The notes: generated from the letters alone by a model not told the origin. A stretch of 64,000 nt of DNA from Paenibacillus sp. FSL R5-0345 (GCF_000758585.1 NZ_CP009281.1:1860001-1924000); one strand, 5' to 3'; positions 35,043 to 44,294 are shown, numbered from the stretch's first letter. Made by a program: numbers and translations.

Positions 35043-35077
35043 ACAGTTCTAGGAGGATCTCCAGGATGTAGAACTGT
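35043..35077 (+). terminator. Possible terminator hairpin after the Arc-like gene
   Basis: Nine-base stem ACAGTTCTA / TAGAACTGT with a 17-base loop. No T-run follows, so its strength is uncertain. Confidence 0.4.
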
Positions 35078-35130
35078 ACGTGTCGGTAACTGGTGCCCGG
35101 GGTTTACAAAATTTTGCCCCCTCTACAGAC

Positions 35131-35159
35131 TTGACTGTCAGAGAGGACAGATTTATAAT
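35131..35159 (+). promoter_or_regulatory. Sigma-A promoter of thrS
   Basis: TTGACT (35131-35136), 17-base spacer, TATAAT (35154-35159). It stands just ahead of the T-box leader. Confidence 0.75.
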
Positions 35160-35179
35160 TACTCCATAATTCACGTTAA

Positions 35180-35457
35180 CAGCATTGACAAAGATATGAA
35201 TCGATTGTTCTGGACCGTTCAGAGAGAGGGAACATAGGCTGTAATTTCCTCCGGTATCTACTATTGATTTACCCCTTTGTAGCTGCGGTTATGAATTCCC
35301 AGAGATGGGATAGTAAGAACCGCCGGTTCATGGTCGTTATTCCATGCTTACGAAGGATTCTGTCTCAACTCCGATTTAAGAGCGGATTGAGAGAATCGAA
35401 TTTGGGTGGAACCACGGGTGCAATCGCTCGTCCCTTTGCGGGACGGGCGTTTTTTTG
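35180..35457 (+). ncRNA. T-box leader of thrS with terminator
   Basis: The T-box itself is GGGTGGAACCACGG (35404-35417), followed by the terminator stem CGCTCGTCCC / GGGACGGGCG and seven T (35425-35456). Upstream, ACAAAG/CTTTGT and ATCGAT/ATTGAT can pair as the base of stem I, and AGAGAG-GGGAA is like the distal part of stem I. In this pairing ACT at 35260-35262, followed by A, is in the place of the specifier codon. ACT codes for threonine, which fits the downstream gene. Uncharged tRNA-Thr should prevent termination. Confidence 0.9.
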
Positions 35458-35526
35458 TGCGTGGATATTTCCGTTTCGCAAAATTAAAATTGTTGGTTGG
35501 CTTAAGGAAATGAAGGAGGAATTAAA

Positions 35527-37464
35527 ATGGTAAGTATTAAACTTCCGGACGGCTCTGTTCGGGAATACGCAGAAGGTAGTAATATTGATGATGTAGCGGC
35601 TTCTATTAGTAGTGGACTTCGCAAGAACGCGGTGGCAGGGAAATTGAATGGTATTGTCGTGGATCTGTCCACTCCGCTTGAGGAAGGCGCATTGATTGAA
35701 ATCGTAACTTTGGATTCACCTGAAGGATTGGAAGTTATGCGTCACAGTACTGCCCACTTGATGGCGCAAGCTGTAAGACGTTTGTACGGAACAAAGGAAG
35801 TTAAGCTAGGTGTAGGCCCGGTTATCGAAGATGGCTTCTACTACGATATGGATTTGGAACATCCACTTAATCCTGAGGATCTACTAAAGATTGAAAAGGA
35901 AATGGATCGTATTATCTCTGAAAATCTGCCAATCGTACGTAAGGAAGTTAGTCGCAAGGAAGCGCTCCAAATGTTCGGGGAGCTAGGTGATCCTTATAAG
36001 CTTGAACTGATCGAAGCGTTGCCTGAAGATAGTGTGATTTCGATCTATGAACAAGGTGAATTCTTCGACTTGTGTCGTGGACCACACGTTCCGTCTACTT
36101 CCAAAATCAAAGTCTTTAAATTGATGAATGTAGCTGGTGCTTACTGGCGCGGCGATAGCAAGAATAAAATGCTTCAACGCGTATACGGTACAGCTTGGAT
36201 TAAAAAAGCACAGCTCGATGAGCATCTTCGTCTGCTTGAAGAAGCGAAGAAACGCGATCACCGTAAATTGGGTAAAGAGCTTGAAATCTTCACATTTAAT
36301 CAATTGGTAGGCCAAGGCTTGCCGATCTGGCTGCCTAAGGGTGCTAAACTGCGCAGTATTCTAGAACGTTACATTGTGGATCTGGAAGCAAGTTTAGGAT
36401 ACCAGCATGTGTACACTCCGGTGCTCGGTAATGTTGAACTATATAAAACTTCCGGACACTGGGAGCACTATCAAGAGGACATGTTCCCTAAAATGACTAT
36501 TGATAATGAAGAGTTTGTGCTTCGTCCAATGAACTGCCCGCATCACATGATGATTTATAAGAGCTCCATGCACAGCTACCGTGATTTGCCGATCCGTATT
36601 GCTGAGCTGGGTATCCAGCACCGTTATGAAATGTCTGGAGCATTGACTGGCTTGCACCGTGTGCGTTCAATGACTCTTAATGATTCCCATATTTTCTGCC
36701 GTCTGGATCAAATTAAAGGCGAGTTCATTCGTGTAATCGAGTTGATTAAACAGGTTTACAGTGACTTTGGTATTAATGACTACCGTTTCCGGTTGTCTTA
36801 TCGTGATCCTAAGGATACTGAGAAATATTACGCAAATGACGAAATGTGGGAAACTGCACAGCGCATGCTGCGTGAGGTTGTAGAAGAAGCTGGTCTGCCG
36901 TTCTACGAAGCAGAAGGCGAAGCTGCCTTCTACGGTCCGAAGCTGGATGTACAGATCAAGACTGTACTAGGCAAAGAAGAAACTCTCTCCACTGTACAGA
37001 TCGACTTCTTGCTGCCTGAACGCTTTGAATTGGAATACATCGGTGACGATGGTCAGAAACACCGCCCAGTCGTTCTACACCGCGGTATTTTAGGTACTAT
37101 GGAGCGCTTTGTTGCTTTCTTGTTAGAGAACTTTGCCGGATCACTGCCGCTTTGGCTGTCTCCACAGCAGGTTAAAGTTATTCCTGTCTCCACTGCCTTC
37201 GACGATTATGCTAAGGAAGTTACGGACAAGCTGCGTCGCCGTGGTATCTCTGCTGAGGCAGATTTACGTAATGAGAAGCTTGGTTATAAGATCCGTGAAG
37301 CTCAGCTGGAGAAGCTGCCATACATGTTCGTAGTCGGCGAGAATGAAATGAATGCCGAGACAGTTTCCATCCGTAAGCGCGGGGAAGGCGATATTGGAGC
37401 TAAGCCACTTCAAGAAGTGATTGAGCTACTGGCTCAGGAAATTGCAGACCGTGTAATCTCCTAA
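35527..37464 (+). CDS. thrS: Threonine-tRNA ligase
   Basis: A 645-residue class II aminoacyl-tRNA synthetase with the full domain order. N-terminal TGS domain ([16 protein letters not shown]), editing domain with [11 protein letters not shown] and SAD-like [11 protein letters not shown], catalytic core with the zinc ligand cysteine in [12 protein letters not shown] and motif 2 [17 protein letters not shown], then motif 3 ([14 protein letters not shown]), and the anticodon-binding domain ([14 protein letters not shown]). Length is as in B. subtilis ThrS. AAGGAGG at 35514 sets the start. Controlled by the T-box leader. Confidence 0.97.
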   Translation: MVSIKLPDGSVREYAEGSNIDDVAASISSGLRKNAVAGKLNGIVVDLSTPLEEGALIEIVTLDSPEGLEVMRHSTAHLMAQAVRRLYGTKEVKLGVGPVIEDGFYYDMDLEHPLNPEDLLKIEKEMDRIISENLPIVRKEVSRKEALQMFGELGDPYKLELIEALPEDSVISIYEQGEFFDLCRGPHVPSTSKIKVFKLMNVAGAYWRGDSKNKMLQRVYGTAWIKKAQLDEHLRLLEEAKKRDHRKLGKELEIFTFNQLVGQGLPIWLPKGAKLRSILERYIVDLEASLGYQHVYTPVLGNVELYKTSGHWEHYQEDMFPKMTIDNEEFVLRPMNCPHHMMIYKSSMHSYRDLPIRIAELGIQHRYEMSGALTGLHRVRSMTLNDSHIFCRLDQIKGEFIRVIELIKQVYSDFGINDYRFRLSYRDPKDTEKYYANDEMWETAQRMLREVVEEAGLPFYEAEGEAAFYGPKLDVQIKTVLGKEETLSTVQIDFLLPERFELEYIGDDGQKHRPVVLHRGILGTMERFVAFLLENFAGSLPLWLSPQQVKVIPVSTAFDDYAKEVTDKLRRRGISAEADLRNEKLGYKIREAQLEKLPYMFVVGENEMNAETVSIRKRGEGDIGAKPLQEVIELLAQEIADRVIS

Positions 37465-37520
37465 TTACATGAAATAATCTACACCAAAAGTATGTTTAAT
37501 TACGACCTCTGTCATATGCC

Positions 37521-37547
37521 CATGAGGATCTAAAAAGGATCTTCATG
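37521..37547 (+). terminator. Possible terminator after thrS
   Basis: Stem CATGAGGATC / GATCTTCATG with one G-T pair and a short A-rich loop, followed by TATAAAATTTT. A weak T-run makes it uncertain. Confidence 0.45.
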
Positions 37548-37600
37548 TATAAAATTTTGTGAATCGGGAAACCTTCGCTAATAAGGGGGAGGTTTATCAC

Positions 37601-38476
37601 ATGAACAAAATGGGCATATTTCAGAGGTTTTGGTGTCTTTTCGTCACAATAGTTCTACTGTTAACTGCTGCAGGTATCATTCCTGAATCAAAGCATCAAG
37701 CAGTTGTGGCTAGTGGGACAGGAGACACGTTACAACACACAAGCATGAGCAAAACGCTTTCGAACGAGGTGCAACATACCCAAACTAACTCTGGTTCACT
37801 GAGAACCAAAGAACAACAAGTCGTTCTAACGACAGGCCGTGCCACGATATTGTTTAATGAGTCACATGCAAGCTCACCTGTATTACCTGCGACAACAATA
37901 AATAAACCAGTATCTACAAAGCCACCACAAAGCACTGTTGCTCCAACTACCAAGGCTCCAGCCACCAAAGCTCCGACTGCCAAAGGAAATGGAGGCACTG
38001 GCGCTTCGAAATCACCGAATTCTATTCCTGTAGCTGCACCAGCTCCTGACCAGATTATTACTTCAATGAAAGTGATGGCGACGGGTTATACTGCGGGTTA
38101 TGAATCTACAGGTAAAACATCTAAACATCCCGAATACGGAATCACCTATTCAGGTGTGAAAGTACGTAGAGATAAGAATACAGTCTCGACTATTGCTGCT
38201 GACCCTAAGGTAATCCCGTTAGGGAGTATACTTTATATACCAGGTTATGGATACGGCATTGTTGCTGATACAGGATCTGCCATTAAAGGGCGGAAGATTG
38301 ATTTGTATTTTGCTACTACGAAACAGGTGTATAAGGAATGGGGTAAAAAATCAGTTGTGGTTCAGCTCATTAAGCGTGGTAACGGAACATGTACGGAAGT
38401 CATGCTGAAGAAGCTTACCCAAGCGATTGAGACTTATAATGCTGTACCGCAATCTCTGCTGGAAGAATCCATCTAA
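37601..38476 (+). CDS. Secreted 3D-domain cell wall protein (YocH/YuiC-like)
   Basis: About 291 residues. A signal peptide ([20 protein letters not shown]) is followed by a low-complexity Thr/Pro/Ala/Lys linker ([15 protein letters not shown]) and a C-terminal 3D domain. The three aspartates that name the domain are in [21 protein letters not shown] and KIDLYFAT. These double-psi barrel domains occur in lytic transglycosylases and resuscitation-type factors such as YuiC, so a role in peptidoglycan cleavage is likely. No LysM repeats are present. ATG at 37601 with GGGGGAGG upstream is used; the earlier in-frame GTG at 37559 has no ribosome site. Confidence 0.8.
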   Translation: MNKMGIFQRFWCLFVTIVLLLTAAGIIPESKHQAVVASGTGDTLQHTSMSKTLSNEVQHTQTNSGSLRTKEQQVVLTTGRATILFNESHASSPVLPATTINKPVSTKPPQSTVAPTTKAPATKAPTAKGNGGTGASKSPNSIPVAAPAPDQIITSMKVMATGYTAGYESTGKTSKHPEYGITYSGVKVRRDKNTVSTIAADPKVIPLGSILYIPGYGYGIVADTGSAIKGRKIDLYFATTKQVYKEWGKKSVVVQLIKRGNGTCTEVMLKKLTQAIETYNAVPQSLLEESI

Positions 38477-38532
38477 ATTTAGAATTGTATTTCAATGAAT
38501 TTGGCGGATTGAACTTATTTTCACTTGGCCAT

Positions 38533-38562
38533 GCATAATAGTGACATCACCTTGCCATAATA
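38533..38562 (+). promoter_or_regulatory. Possible forespore (sigma-G type) promoter
   Basis: GCATA (38533-38537), 18 bases, CATAATA (38556-38562), close to the GNATA / CATNNTA pattern of sigma-G promoters. It lies 89 bases before the small gene at 38651. Confidence 0.4.
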
Positions 38563-38650
38563 CGGACTGGGGCAGAGCGTTAGCCTCATCCGAGATGTTC
38601 TCTTAGTAAGCATTATCTATGCTGCATAAGGGATAAGGGAGGTGAATTCC

Positions 38651-38794
38651 GTGGCTAATAATAAAAAATCTAAAGTTCAAGAAAATTACAAAACACCGAA
38701 TGAAAAATACAATGCTGAGTTTGCTGTTGAGAATGACGGCACTACTAAGCAAAGTGGAAATACTTCTAAACCAGCTCAGAAACCGCAACAATAA
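38651..38794 (+). CDS. Small hydrophilic protein, possible gamma-type spore protein
   Basis: A 47-residue protein starting with GTG after GGGAGGTG. It is rich in Asn, Lys, Gln and Glu with almost no large hydrophobic residues, and contains NAEFAVEND, which recalls the GTEFASET repeat of gamma-type small acid-soluble spore proteins. A sigma-G-like promoter upstream and a strong terminator downstream support a real single gene. Family membership is a guess from composition and this one motif. Confidence 0.55.
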   Translation: MANNKKSKVQENYKTPNEKYNAEFAVENDGTTKQSGNTSKPAQKPQQ

Positions 38795-38826
38795 TGCGCT
38801 GCTGATGCAGAAGACTGCTGAATAAA

Positions 38827-38872
38827 GAGACCGTCCCAGATCAGTTTATAACTGAGGGGCGGTCTTTTTTTT
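38827..38872 (+). terminator. Intrinsic terminator after the small spore-type gene
   Basis: Stem AGACCGTCCC / GGGGCGGTCT with an inner TCAGTT/AACTGA helix and eight T. Confidence 0.9.
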
Positions 38873-38907
38873 ATATATATAGTAGTATATAGAATAATAT
38901 CCCAAAC

Positions 38908-38923
38908 GTCTCCGTCTAGAGAC
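38908..38923 (+). promoter_or_regulatory. Inverted repeat upstream of liaF
   Basis: GTCTC-CGTCTA-GAGAC, about 110 bases before the liaF start. It may be a binding site for LiaR, which usually controls its own operon; this is inference. Confidence 0.3.
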
Positions 38924-39033
38924 TGAGTGGAAGTTCCTTCTCTCGCCGCTGTTTATGAGCGCTTTCTTCCTGTAGACTAAGGCTATAAGATTGAAGAAGA
39001 GAGCGTTCCACTAATTTAAAGGGGAAATGGAAT

Positions 39034-40110
39034 ATGAAAAGAAGGTTCACAAGTCAGATTTTTGGCGGCTTGATCCTGATAGGAATTGGAGCCATGTTTT
39101 TACTCAGACAATTGGGTTACACCGATTTCAGCTTAGGCTATGTGATCTCAAATTATTGGCCTGTTATCTTGATCCTAATGGGGATGAAACGGCTTCTGGG
39201 AACGGGAGACGAACATTCAAAAGGTGGATCTTCACCAATCGGCGGTTTTTTCTTTCTGGCGATCGGAGTGTTCTTCCTTGGACGGAATTTGGACTGGTTC
39301 GATATTTCAGCCGGGGATTTTTTCAAAATGTTCATTCCAATCATGCTGATTGGCGGCGGTCTTTATGTGATTTTTAAACCTAGAGGTTCAGTACCTCCAG
39401 TGCCGCCAGCTCCGCCGTCACCGCCAGATTACTTTCCTCCAGGAAAAAGCTCGCTGGATGTGGAGCCGCCAAAGCCGCTGGATTCCACGCTAGATGAGCA
39501 ATTCGAGCAGAAATTTGGTAAACCTTCTGGTGGGCGAGACTGGAATATTAATCTTCAAAAAGATGAAGAAGAGGATGAGGATGGAGGAGCATTTAAATCC
39601 ACCGCTGAATCACGTTGGCAAGAGAAGCAGGAGCGTCATGAGCGCAGACGTCAGGAGCGTCATGAGCGGCATGCTAGAAGACATGGGGAATGGCATGAGG
39701 AGTTCCATGAGACAGAGAGTAACAACAAGGAGTCAACCAATCGCTCTGCTTTTATCGGGGATGTTCATATGGGTCGCGAGCATTTTCAACTGAAGAACAC
39801 GAATGTCTCACAGTTTATTGGTGATACTGTACTGGATCTGACGAACGCACAAATTGCTTATGGTGAGACAAAAATTAATATTTCCGCTTTTATTGGTGAT
39901 ATCAAGGTATATATTCCAAATGATATGGACCTTGGGATCTCAGTGAACAGCAGTTCTTTTATCGGCGATATGGAAGTTCTGGATCAGTCCCGCAGTGGAT
40001 TCATGAGCAGTGTTCAATGCAAAACGCCTTATTATAAAGAAGCGGGCAAAAAAGTTCGTATTAACGTAAGTGCTTTTATAGGTGACATTAAAGTTAAAAC
40101 GGTGGGTTAG
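39034..40110 (+). CDS. liaF: LiaF-like membrane inhibitor of the Lia system
   Basis: A 358-residue protein. The first 110 residues hold hydrophobic segments of the LiaI/LiaF membrane domain (FGGLILIGIGAMFLL, WPVILILMGMKRLL, GGFFFLAIGVFFLGRN, then MFIPIMLIGGGLYVIF). A Pro-rich and then a charged Glu/Arg/His linker follow (EKQERHERRRQERHERHA). The C-terminal LiaF-type beta-helix repeats SAFIGDI/SSFIGDM blocks five times. LiaF keeps the LiaS kinase silent in the absence of cell wall stress. The linker is longer and more charged than in B. subtilis LiaF. First gene of the liaFSR set. Confidence 0.85.
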   Translation: MKRRFTSQIFGGLILIGIGAMFLLRQLGYTDFSLGYVISNYWPVILILMGMKRLLGTGDEHSKGGSSPIGGFFFLAIGVFFLGRNLDWFDISAGDFFKMFIPIMLIGGGLYVIFKPRGSVPPVPPAPPSPPDYFPPGKSSLDVEPPKPLDSTLDEQFEQKFGKPSGGRDWNINLQKDEEEDEDGGAFKSTAESRWQEKQERHERRRQERHERHARRHGEWHEEFHETESNNKESTNRSAFIGDVHMGREHFQLKNTNVSQFIGDTVLDLTNAQIAYGETKINISAFIGDIKVYIPNDMDLGISVNSSSFIGDMEVLDQSRSGFMSSVQCKTPYYKEAGKKVRINVSAFIGDIKVKTVG

Positions 40111-41187
40111 ATGGGGACAATATTCAGTAATACCAAATGGTTGTTGTTGTTTTACTTTCTACTCACTGGAGCCGTAAGTGCCGGGTTGATGTATGCAGGC
40201 ACTTGCCTTGGTTATATCGAGGTTATGGATTATCGAATGTGGCTGTACTTATGTCTTGGGATCGTGTTGTTCACTGTTGTAATCGGTTATATGGCAGGTC
40301 AGCGGATTCAGCGCCGGATTGATCATCTGGATCTAAATATGCTGCAGGTAGCAAAAGGAAATCTGTCCGTACGTATGCCAGAGAGTGATGACCAGTCTTT
40401 TGCGAGAGTGTACCACGAATTTAATGTCATGATGGATACGGTTGAGAACAAGATGCAGCTTCTGCAGCGATTGGGTGAACAAGAGGTTATTGAGAAGGAA
40501 CAGGCAGCGGAGAGTGCGGTGTTGGAGGAAAGAAGGCGTATGGCCCGGGATTTGCATGATACGGTGAGCCAACAGCTTTTTGCCATCCATATGTCGGCTT
40601 CTTCGCTGCCTAAAGTGCTGAAAGTTAATGAAGCTCAAGGTCAATTGGTAATGGATCAGTTAATTGCAATGTCACAAATGGCACAAAAGCAGATGAGAGC
40701 GCTCATTGCGCAGTTACGGCCGGTGGAGCTGGAAGGCAGGAATCTTTTCGAAGCATTGGAAAAATGGTTCCCTGATTATTGCCGCCAGAACGGCTTAAAA
40801 GGAATGAAGGAGCTTGAGCTGCAAGGAGAACTGTCTGAAGCAATTGAGCATCAGCTGTTCCTGATTATTCAGGAGGCGATGGCGAATATTGTGAAGCATG
40901 CTGAAGCTAGGCTAGTTAGTCTATCGCTGCGTGAAGGGTCAAGACAAGTTGTGCTAAGTATTAGCGATGACGGTCAAGGCTTTGAACATATACAGCAAAA
41001 ACAGGGATCATACGGTCTTACCACCATGCGCGAACGTGCGGAGAAACTAGGTGGACAAGTGGAGATTATTAGCCGTAAGGGTGCAGGAACGACCATACGT
41101 GTACATATCCCTAAGTTTGTGCAAGGGAATTCTGAGTCAGAGGAAAAAAGAGTGCTAGGATCTGATATAGAGGACGAGGAGGAATAG
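40111..41187 (+). CDS. liaS: LiaS-like sensor histidine kinase
   Basis: A 358-residue kinase: two membrane helices with a short outer loop (about residues 8-30 and 42-64), a HAMP region, a HisKA_3 dimerisation domain with phospho-acceptor His in RRRMARDLHDTVSQQLFAIH, and a HATPase domain (EAMANIVKHAEA, ISDDGQGF). The short extracytoplasmic loop marks it as an intramembrane-sensing kinase of cell envelope stress, like LiaS. The start follows the liaF stop directly. Confidence 0.88.
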   Translation: MGTIFSNTKWLLLFYFLLTGAVSAGLMYAGTCLGYIEVMDYRMWLYLCLGIVLFTVVIGYMAGQRIQRRIDHLDLNMLQVAKGNLSVRMPESDDQSFARVYHEFNVMMDTVENKMQLLQRLGEQEVIEKEQAAESAVLEERRRMARDLHDTVSQQLFAIHMSASSLPKVLKVNEAQGQLVMDQLIAMSQMAQKQMRALIAQLRPVELEGRNLFEALEKWFPDYCRQNGLKGMKELELQGELSEAIEHQLFLIIQEAMANIVKHAEARLVSLSLREGSRQVVLSISDDGQGFEHIQQKQGSYGLTTMRERAEKLGGQVEIISRKGAGTTIRVHIPKFVQGNSESEEKRVLGSDIEDEEE

Positions 41188-41190
41188 AGC

Positions 41191-41844
41191 ATGAGTGTCA
41201 TAAGAGTGTTGCTCGTAGATGATCACGATATGGTGCGGATGGGCCTTAAAACATATCTGATGCTGGAGCCGACGTTTGAGGTTATAGGAGAGGCAGCCAA
41301 TGGACAGGAAGCACTGGAGATGCTGCGTGCCGGTGGACATGAAGGCTTGCCTGATCTCGTGCTAATGGATCTGATGATGCCTGTGATGAATGGTGTGGAG
41401 ACTACTCGTGCAGTGCTGTCAGAATTTCCTAATCTCAAAATCGTGATCTTGACCAGCTTCCTTGAAGATGATCTCGTCGTGGACGCTATAGAAGCTGGAG
41501 CAGTCAGCTATGTGCTAAAAACCGTGTCAGCAGAGGAGCTGATCTACGCTCTGCAAGGCGCATTCCGTGGTATGCCTGTCATGACTGGTGATGTATCGCA
41601 AGCGCTGACGCGTGGCATTCGCCAGCGTACTGTGCAAGGTGATTCCTCCGGCTTGACGGAGCGTGAGAAGGAGGTCCTGCTGCTTATTGCTGAGGGCAAG
41701 ACCAACAAGGATATCGGCGAGGAGCTGCATATCAGCATCAAGACGGTGAAGACGCATGTCAGCAACCTGCTGATGAAATGCGAGCTGGACGACCGTACCC
41801 AGTTGGCTATTTATGCTCATCGGAAGGGTTGGGCTCAGGGTTAG
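41191..41844 (+). CDS. liaR: LiaR-like NarL family response regulator
   Basis: A 217-residue regulator. Receiver domain: acidic pocket DDHD, phosphorylation site in DLVLMDLMMPVMNG, and the Lys in YVLKTVSAEE. C-terminal LuxR-type helix-turn-helix is LTEREKEVLLLIAEGKTNKDIGEEL. It starts three bases after liaS, with GAGGAGG upstream. It should activate genes for cell envelope stress defence on antibiotic attack of lipid II. The target operon is not in the window unless it regulates itself. Confidence 0.9.
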   Translation: MSVIRVLLVDDHDMVRMGLKTYLMLEPTFEVIGEAANGQEALEMLRAGGHEGLPDLVLMDLMMPVMNGVETTRAVLSEFPNLKIVILTSFLEDDLVVDAIEAGAVSYVLKTVSAEELIYALQGAFRGMPVMTGDVSQALTRGIRQRTVQGDSSGLTEREKEVLLLIAEGKTNKDIGEELHISIKTVKTHVSNLLMKCELDDRTQLAIYAHRKGWAQG

Positions 41845-41895
41845 GGATTGTTTTTCAAGATGATGTGGGGTAGTTTATGGGGGCTTAAAAGTAAG

Positions 41896-42083
41896 TTATA
41901 GGGAAAACCTCCCTTTAAACTTGAGTTTTACGCTTGTATACAGGATTATAGGGAAATCCTCCGTATAAATTCCTTGTTTTTCTCATAAACAGCTATATTG
42001 CTGAGAATTATAGGGAGGTATTCCCTTTAAATCTTGATTTCTTGTGATTTTTGGTTAATTATAGGGAGTTTTTCCCTATAATT
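41896..42083 (+). repeat. Four iterated inverted repeats after liaR
   Basis: Four related units of about 26 bases at about 41896, 41945, 42006 and 42057, spaced 49, 61 and 51 bases. Each begins TTATAGGGA and ends with a facing TCCC(T)TTAAA or TCCCTATAA arm. The last is nearly a perfect palindrome (TTATAGGGA, loop, TCCCTATAA). AT-rich unrelated sequence separates them. They do not look like terminators, since no T-run follows, and they may be iterated operators or an intergenic repeat family. Confidence 0.7.
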
Positions 42084-42154
42084 GTTGTTTGTTCCTTGTT
42101 CTTGGACTTCGTTCATGGACGTCGTTCTAGGGTTTTGTTCTAGGTTGTATGTTG

Positions 42155-42197
42155 GAAGTTCGGGCCGCGTTGTTTTCCGCGCCCGAGCTTCTTTTTT
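42155..42197 (+). terminator. Intrinsic terminator in the liaR-htrA gap
   Basis: Stem GAAGTTCGGGCCGCG / CGCGCCCGAGCTTC with small bulges and a seven-base loop, then six T. It is 310 bases after the liaR stop, so it may end read-through of the repeat region or an unknown short RNA. Confidence 0.8.
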
Positions 42198-42204
42198 ACT
42201 TCCC

Positions 42205-42390
42205 TGCCTAGGGATTGGGTTCAGAGCGAAAAGTTTACGTCCGCCTTTGAAATCCTGTTCCACCTGCAGGGTCAATTCATAGGAACATGATTTCAACAGC
42301 GGTGTAGCCTGAAACCCAGTCCCGACCAACAGCGTGCGCCTTTTGGAACCTAGTCCCCTAATAGCTCCCTTCTGATGCCCAATCCCGTCT
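42205..42390 (+). repeat. Second repeat family in the liaR-htrA gap
   Basis: CTGAAACCCAGTCCC (42309), GGAACCTAGTCCCC (42345) and TGATGCCCAATCCC (42373) are imperfect direct repeats, and GGGATTGGGTTCAG (42211) is the same element inverted. The inverted pair could fold over about 85 bases. No convincing gene covers this part; the minus-strand open frame here has no ribosome site. The remaining part up to 42511 shows only the ribosome site of the next gene. Confidence 0.4.
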
Positions 42391-42517
42391 ATTTGCCTAT
42401 ATCTTTTATCTCCGCTTAAATTGTTTTTAATGTGACCTTAAGGTTTAAAGTACAAAATAAGAAACAAGAAAACAAATTAATCCTTGTCAGGCGACAGGAT
42501 GCAGGAGGTATATGAAC

Positions 42518-44185
42518 ATGGACGATAACAAAAACAACTTTAATCGTGACAATGGACCAGCACCAGATCGGGATTGGGACAATAATAATCATAATAGTAA
42601 TAATAATCAGTCATCCGAATCCGGATCATCATACTACTATTCTTACGGACCTTTTAAATCTTTGAACAAAGATGAAAGTGATGCAGACGGAAGTGCTCAG
42701 CATTACAACCGGATGGAGCCGGAGCGGGTTGAGGTTACACCTCCACAGCCCGTAAAACCACTCCCATACAACAGTTCATTTCGCAGTACAGGCTTTGATG
42801 GTAATGGCGGCGGACGAGGTGGAAACGGCGGAGGCGGCTCTGAAGGTGGCGGTGGCTGGCAATATAATAAAAAGCCAAAAAGCTCAGTGAAAACAGTTTT
42901 GATTTCCTTCTTAGCAGGTATGGTCGTTCTCTCAGGTTCAATGTTTATGGCAGATCGAGGCAACTGGTTCACAGGGGATGCAGCTTCAACCGTTGCTAGT
43001 TCGGAATCGAATGGAACGGCGAAGACGACGAATGAGAGTGCTAGTACTACACCTAATACTACCACTACATCTTTGGTGAAAGGCTCCCGTGATGTGACTG
43101 GCGTAGTTGATGCGGTTGGACCAGCAGTCGTCAAGATTGAGACACTAGTAAAATCCAGTTCACGTAATGGAAGTTCATCCAGCCCGAATTTGAGTGATCC
43201 GTTTTCTCAATTCTTTTTCGGAGATCAATACGGTGGAAGTGGTTCTTCACAAAATGAGCAGGACTCGAAGTCGGATTCAAGCTCTTCATCGCAGCTCATC
43301 CCATATGGAATTGGAACAGGCTTCATTTATGAGAAATCCGGATATATTTTGACGAATCAGCACGTCATTGAGAATGCCGATGTCATCCAAGTTACAGTAG
43401 ATGGCGTAACTAAACCATACGAAGCAAAATTGCTAGGCTCTAGCAAAGATCTGGATTTGGCAGTATTGAAGATTGAGGGAGATAGTGATTTCCCTACAGT
43501 TGCTCTGGGAGATTCAGATAGCTTGAAAGTAGGTTCAGAAGTAGTTGCTATCGGTAACCCACAAGGCTTCGATCATACAGTAACCTCTGGTGTTCTTAGT
43601 GCAAAAGGACGCAGCATCGACATTAACGAAGAAGATGGTAGTGGAACTCGCAACTACAAAAACTTGCTGCAAACTGACGCATCTATCAACCCTGGTAACT
43701 CCGGTGGTCCGCTGCTCAATATGAATGGACAGGTAATTGGTATGAACGTTGCTGTTAGCACAGATTCCCAAGGTATAGGTTTTGCTATCGCAGTGAATAC
43801 GATTAAAGAAGTCGTAGATAAACTGGAAGCGAACCAAGCGATTCCTAAAGAACCAGTACCATTCATTGGTGCAACGCTTATGACGATTACAGATGAAGTA
43901 GCTAAACAAATGGGCACGGATATTAAAGAAGGCTCTGTAGTTGCAGATATTATCTTTAAATCGCCAGCGTATGCTGCAGACTTGCGCCCTTACGATATCA
44001 TTACTGGTGCAAATGGAACGAAATATGCTACAAACCAAGATTTGATTGCTTTCATTCAAACGTTAAAAGTCGGTGACAAAGTAACGCTGAATGTTGTGCG
44101 CGATGGTAAAAACTTGGATCTTTCCGTCACAATCGGCAACAAAAATGATTTTGATACGACTACTGGGCAAAGTCAGCAGAAATAA
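42518..44185 (+). CDS. HtrA-like membrane serine protease with PDZ domain
   Basis: About 555 residues. A long hydrophilic Asn/Ser/Gly-rich cytoplasmic N-terminus (1-125) is followed by one membrane helix (SVKTVLISFLAGMVVLSGSMF), then a trypsin-like domain with catalytic His in ILTNQHVIENAD, Asp in DLDLAVLKIEG and Ser in DASINPGNSGGPLL. A PDZ domain ends the protein (SPAYAADLRPYDIITGANG). It should degrade misfolded proteins at the outer face of the membrane, like B. subtilis HtrA/HtrB. AGGAGG at 42503 favours ATG 42518 over 42512. Its location next to envelope-stress and two-component genes fits. Confidence 0.9.
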   Translation: MDDNKNNFNRDNGPAPDRDWDNNNHNSNNNQSSESGSSYYYSYGPFKSLNKDESDADGSAQHYNRMEPERVEVTPPQPVKPLPYNSSFRSTGFDGNGGGRGGNGGGGSEGGGGWQYNKKPKSSVKTVLISFLAGMVVLSGSMFMADRGNWFTGDAASTVASSESNGTAKTTNESASTTPNTTTTSLVKGSRDVTGVVDAVGPAVVKIETLVKSSSRNGSSSSPNLSDPFSQFFFGDQYGGSGSSQNEQDSKSDSSSSSQLIPYGIGTGFIYEKSGYILTNQHVIENADVIQVTVDGVTKPYEAKLLGSSKDLDLAVLKIEGDSDFPTVALGDSDSLKVGSEVVAIGNPQGFDHTVTSGVLSAKGRSIDINEEDGSGTRNYKNLLQTDASINPGNSGGPLLNMNGQVIGMNVAVSTDSQGIGFAIAVNTIKEVVDKLEANQAIPKEPVPFIGATLMTITDEVAKQMGTDIKEGSVVADIIFKSPAYAADLRPYDIITGANGTKYATNQDLIAFIQTLKVGDKVTLNVVRDGKNLDLSVTIGNKNDFDTTTGQSQQK

Positions 44186-44206
44186 CACACCGGACGGTGA
44201 ATAACG

Positions 44207-44232
44207 CGGAAGGGGCAACCCTTCCGTTTTTT
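44207..44232 (+). terminator. Intrinsic terminator after the HtrA-like gene
   Basis: Stem CGGAAGGG / CCCTTCCG with a GCAA loop and six T. Confidence 0.88.
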
Positions 44233-44259
44233 GTCTAAACATGGTGCGACTGCTACAAT
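44231..44259 (+). promoter_or_regulatory. Promoter of the OmpR-type two-component operon
   Basis: TTGTCT (44231-44236), 17-base spacer, TACAAT (44254-44259), overlapping the T-run of the preceding terminator. Confidence 0.55.
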
Positions 44260-44294
44260 ATAAATAAAAAGAAATGAACAATGGGGGCTGCTTG

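Noticed and set aside
34992..35533. Two plus-strand open frames between the Arc-like gene and thrS
   Set aside because: They cover the thrS promoter, T-box leader and terminator, and have no ribosome sites or protein-like composition.
41896..42083. CRISPR array
   Set aside because: The four repeats are short, imperfect and palindromic with uneven AT-rich spacers, and no cas gene is near.
42027..42329. Minus-strand open frame of 100 codons in the liaR-htrA gap
   Set aside because: It runs through the terminator and the repeats, and no ribosome site was found. A decayed gene fragment cannot be excluded.
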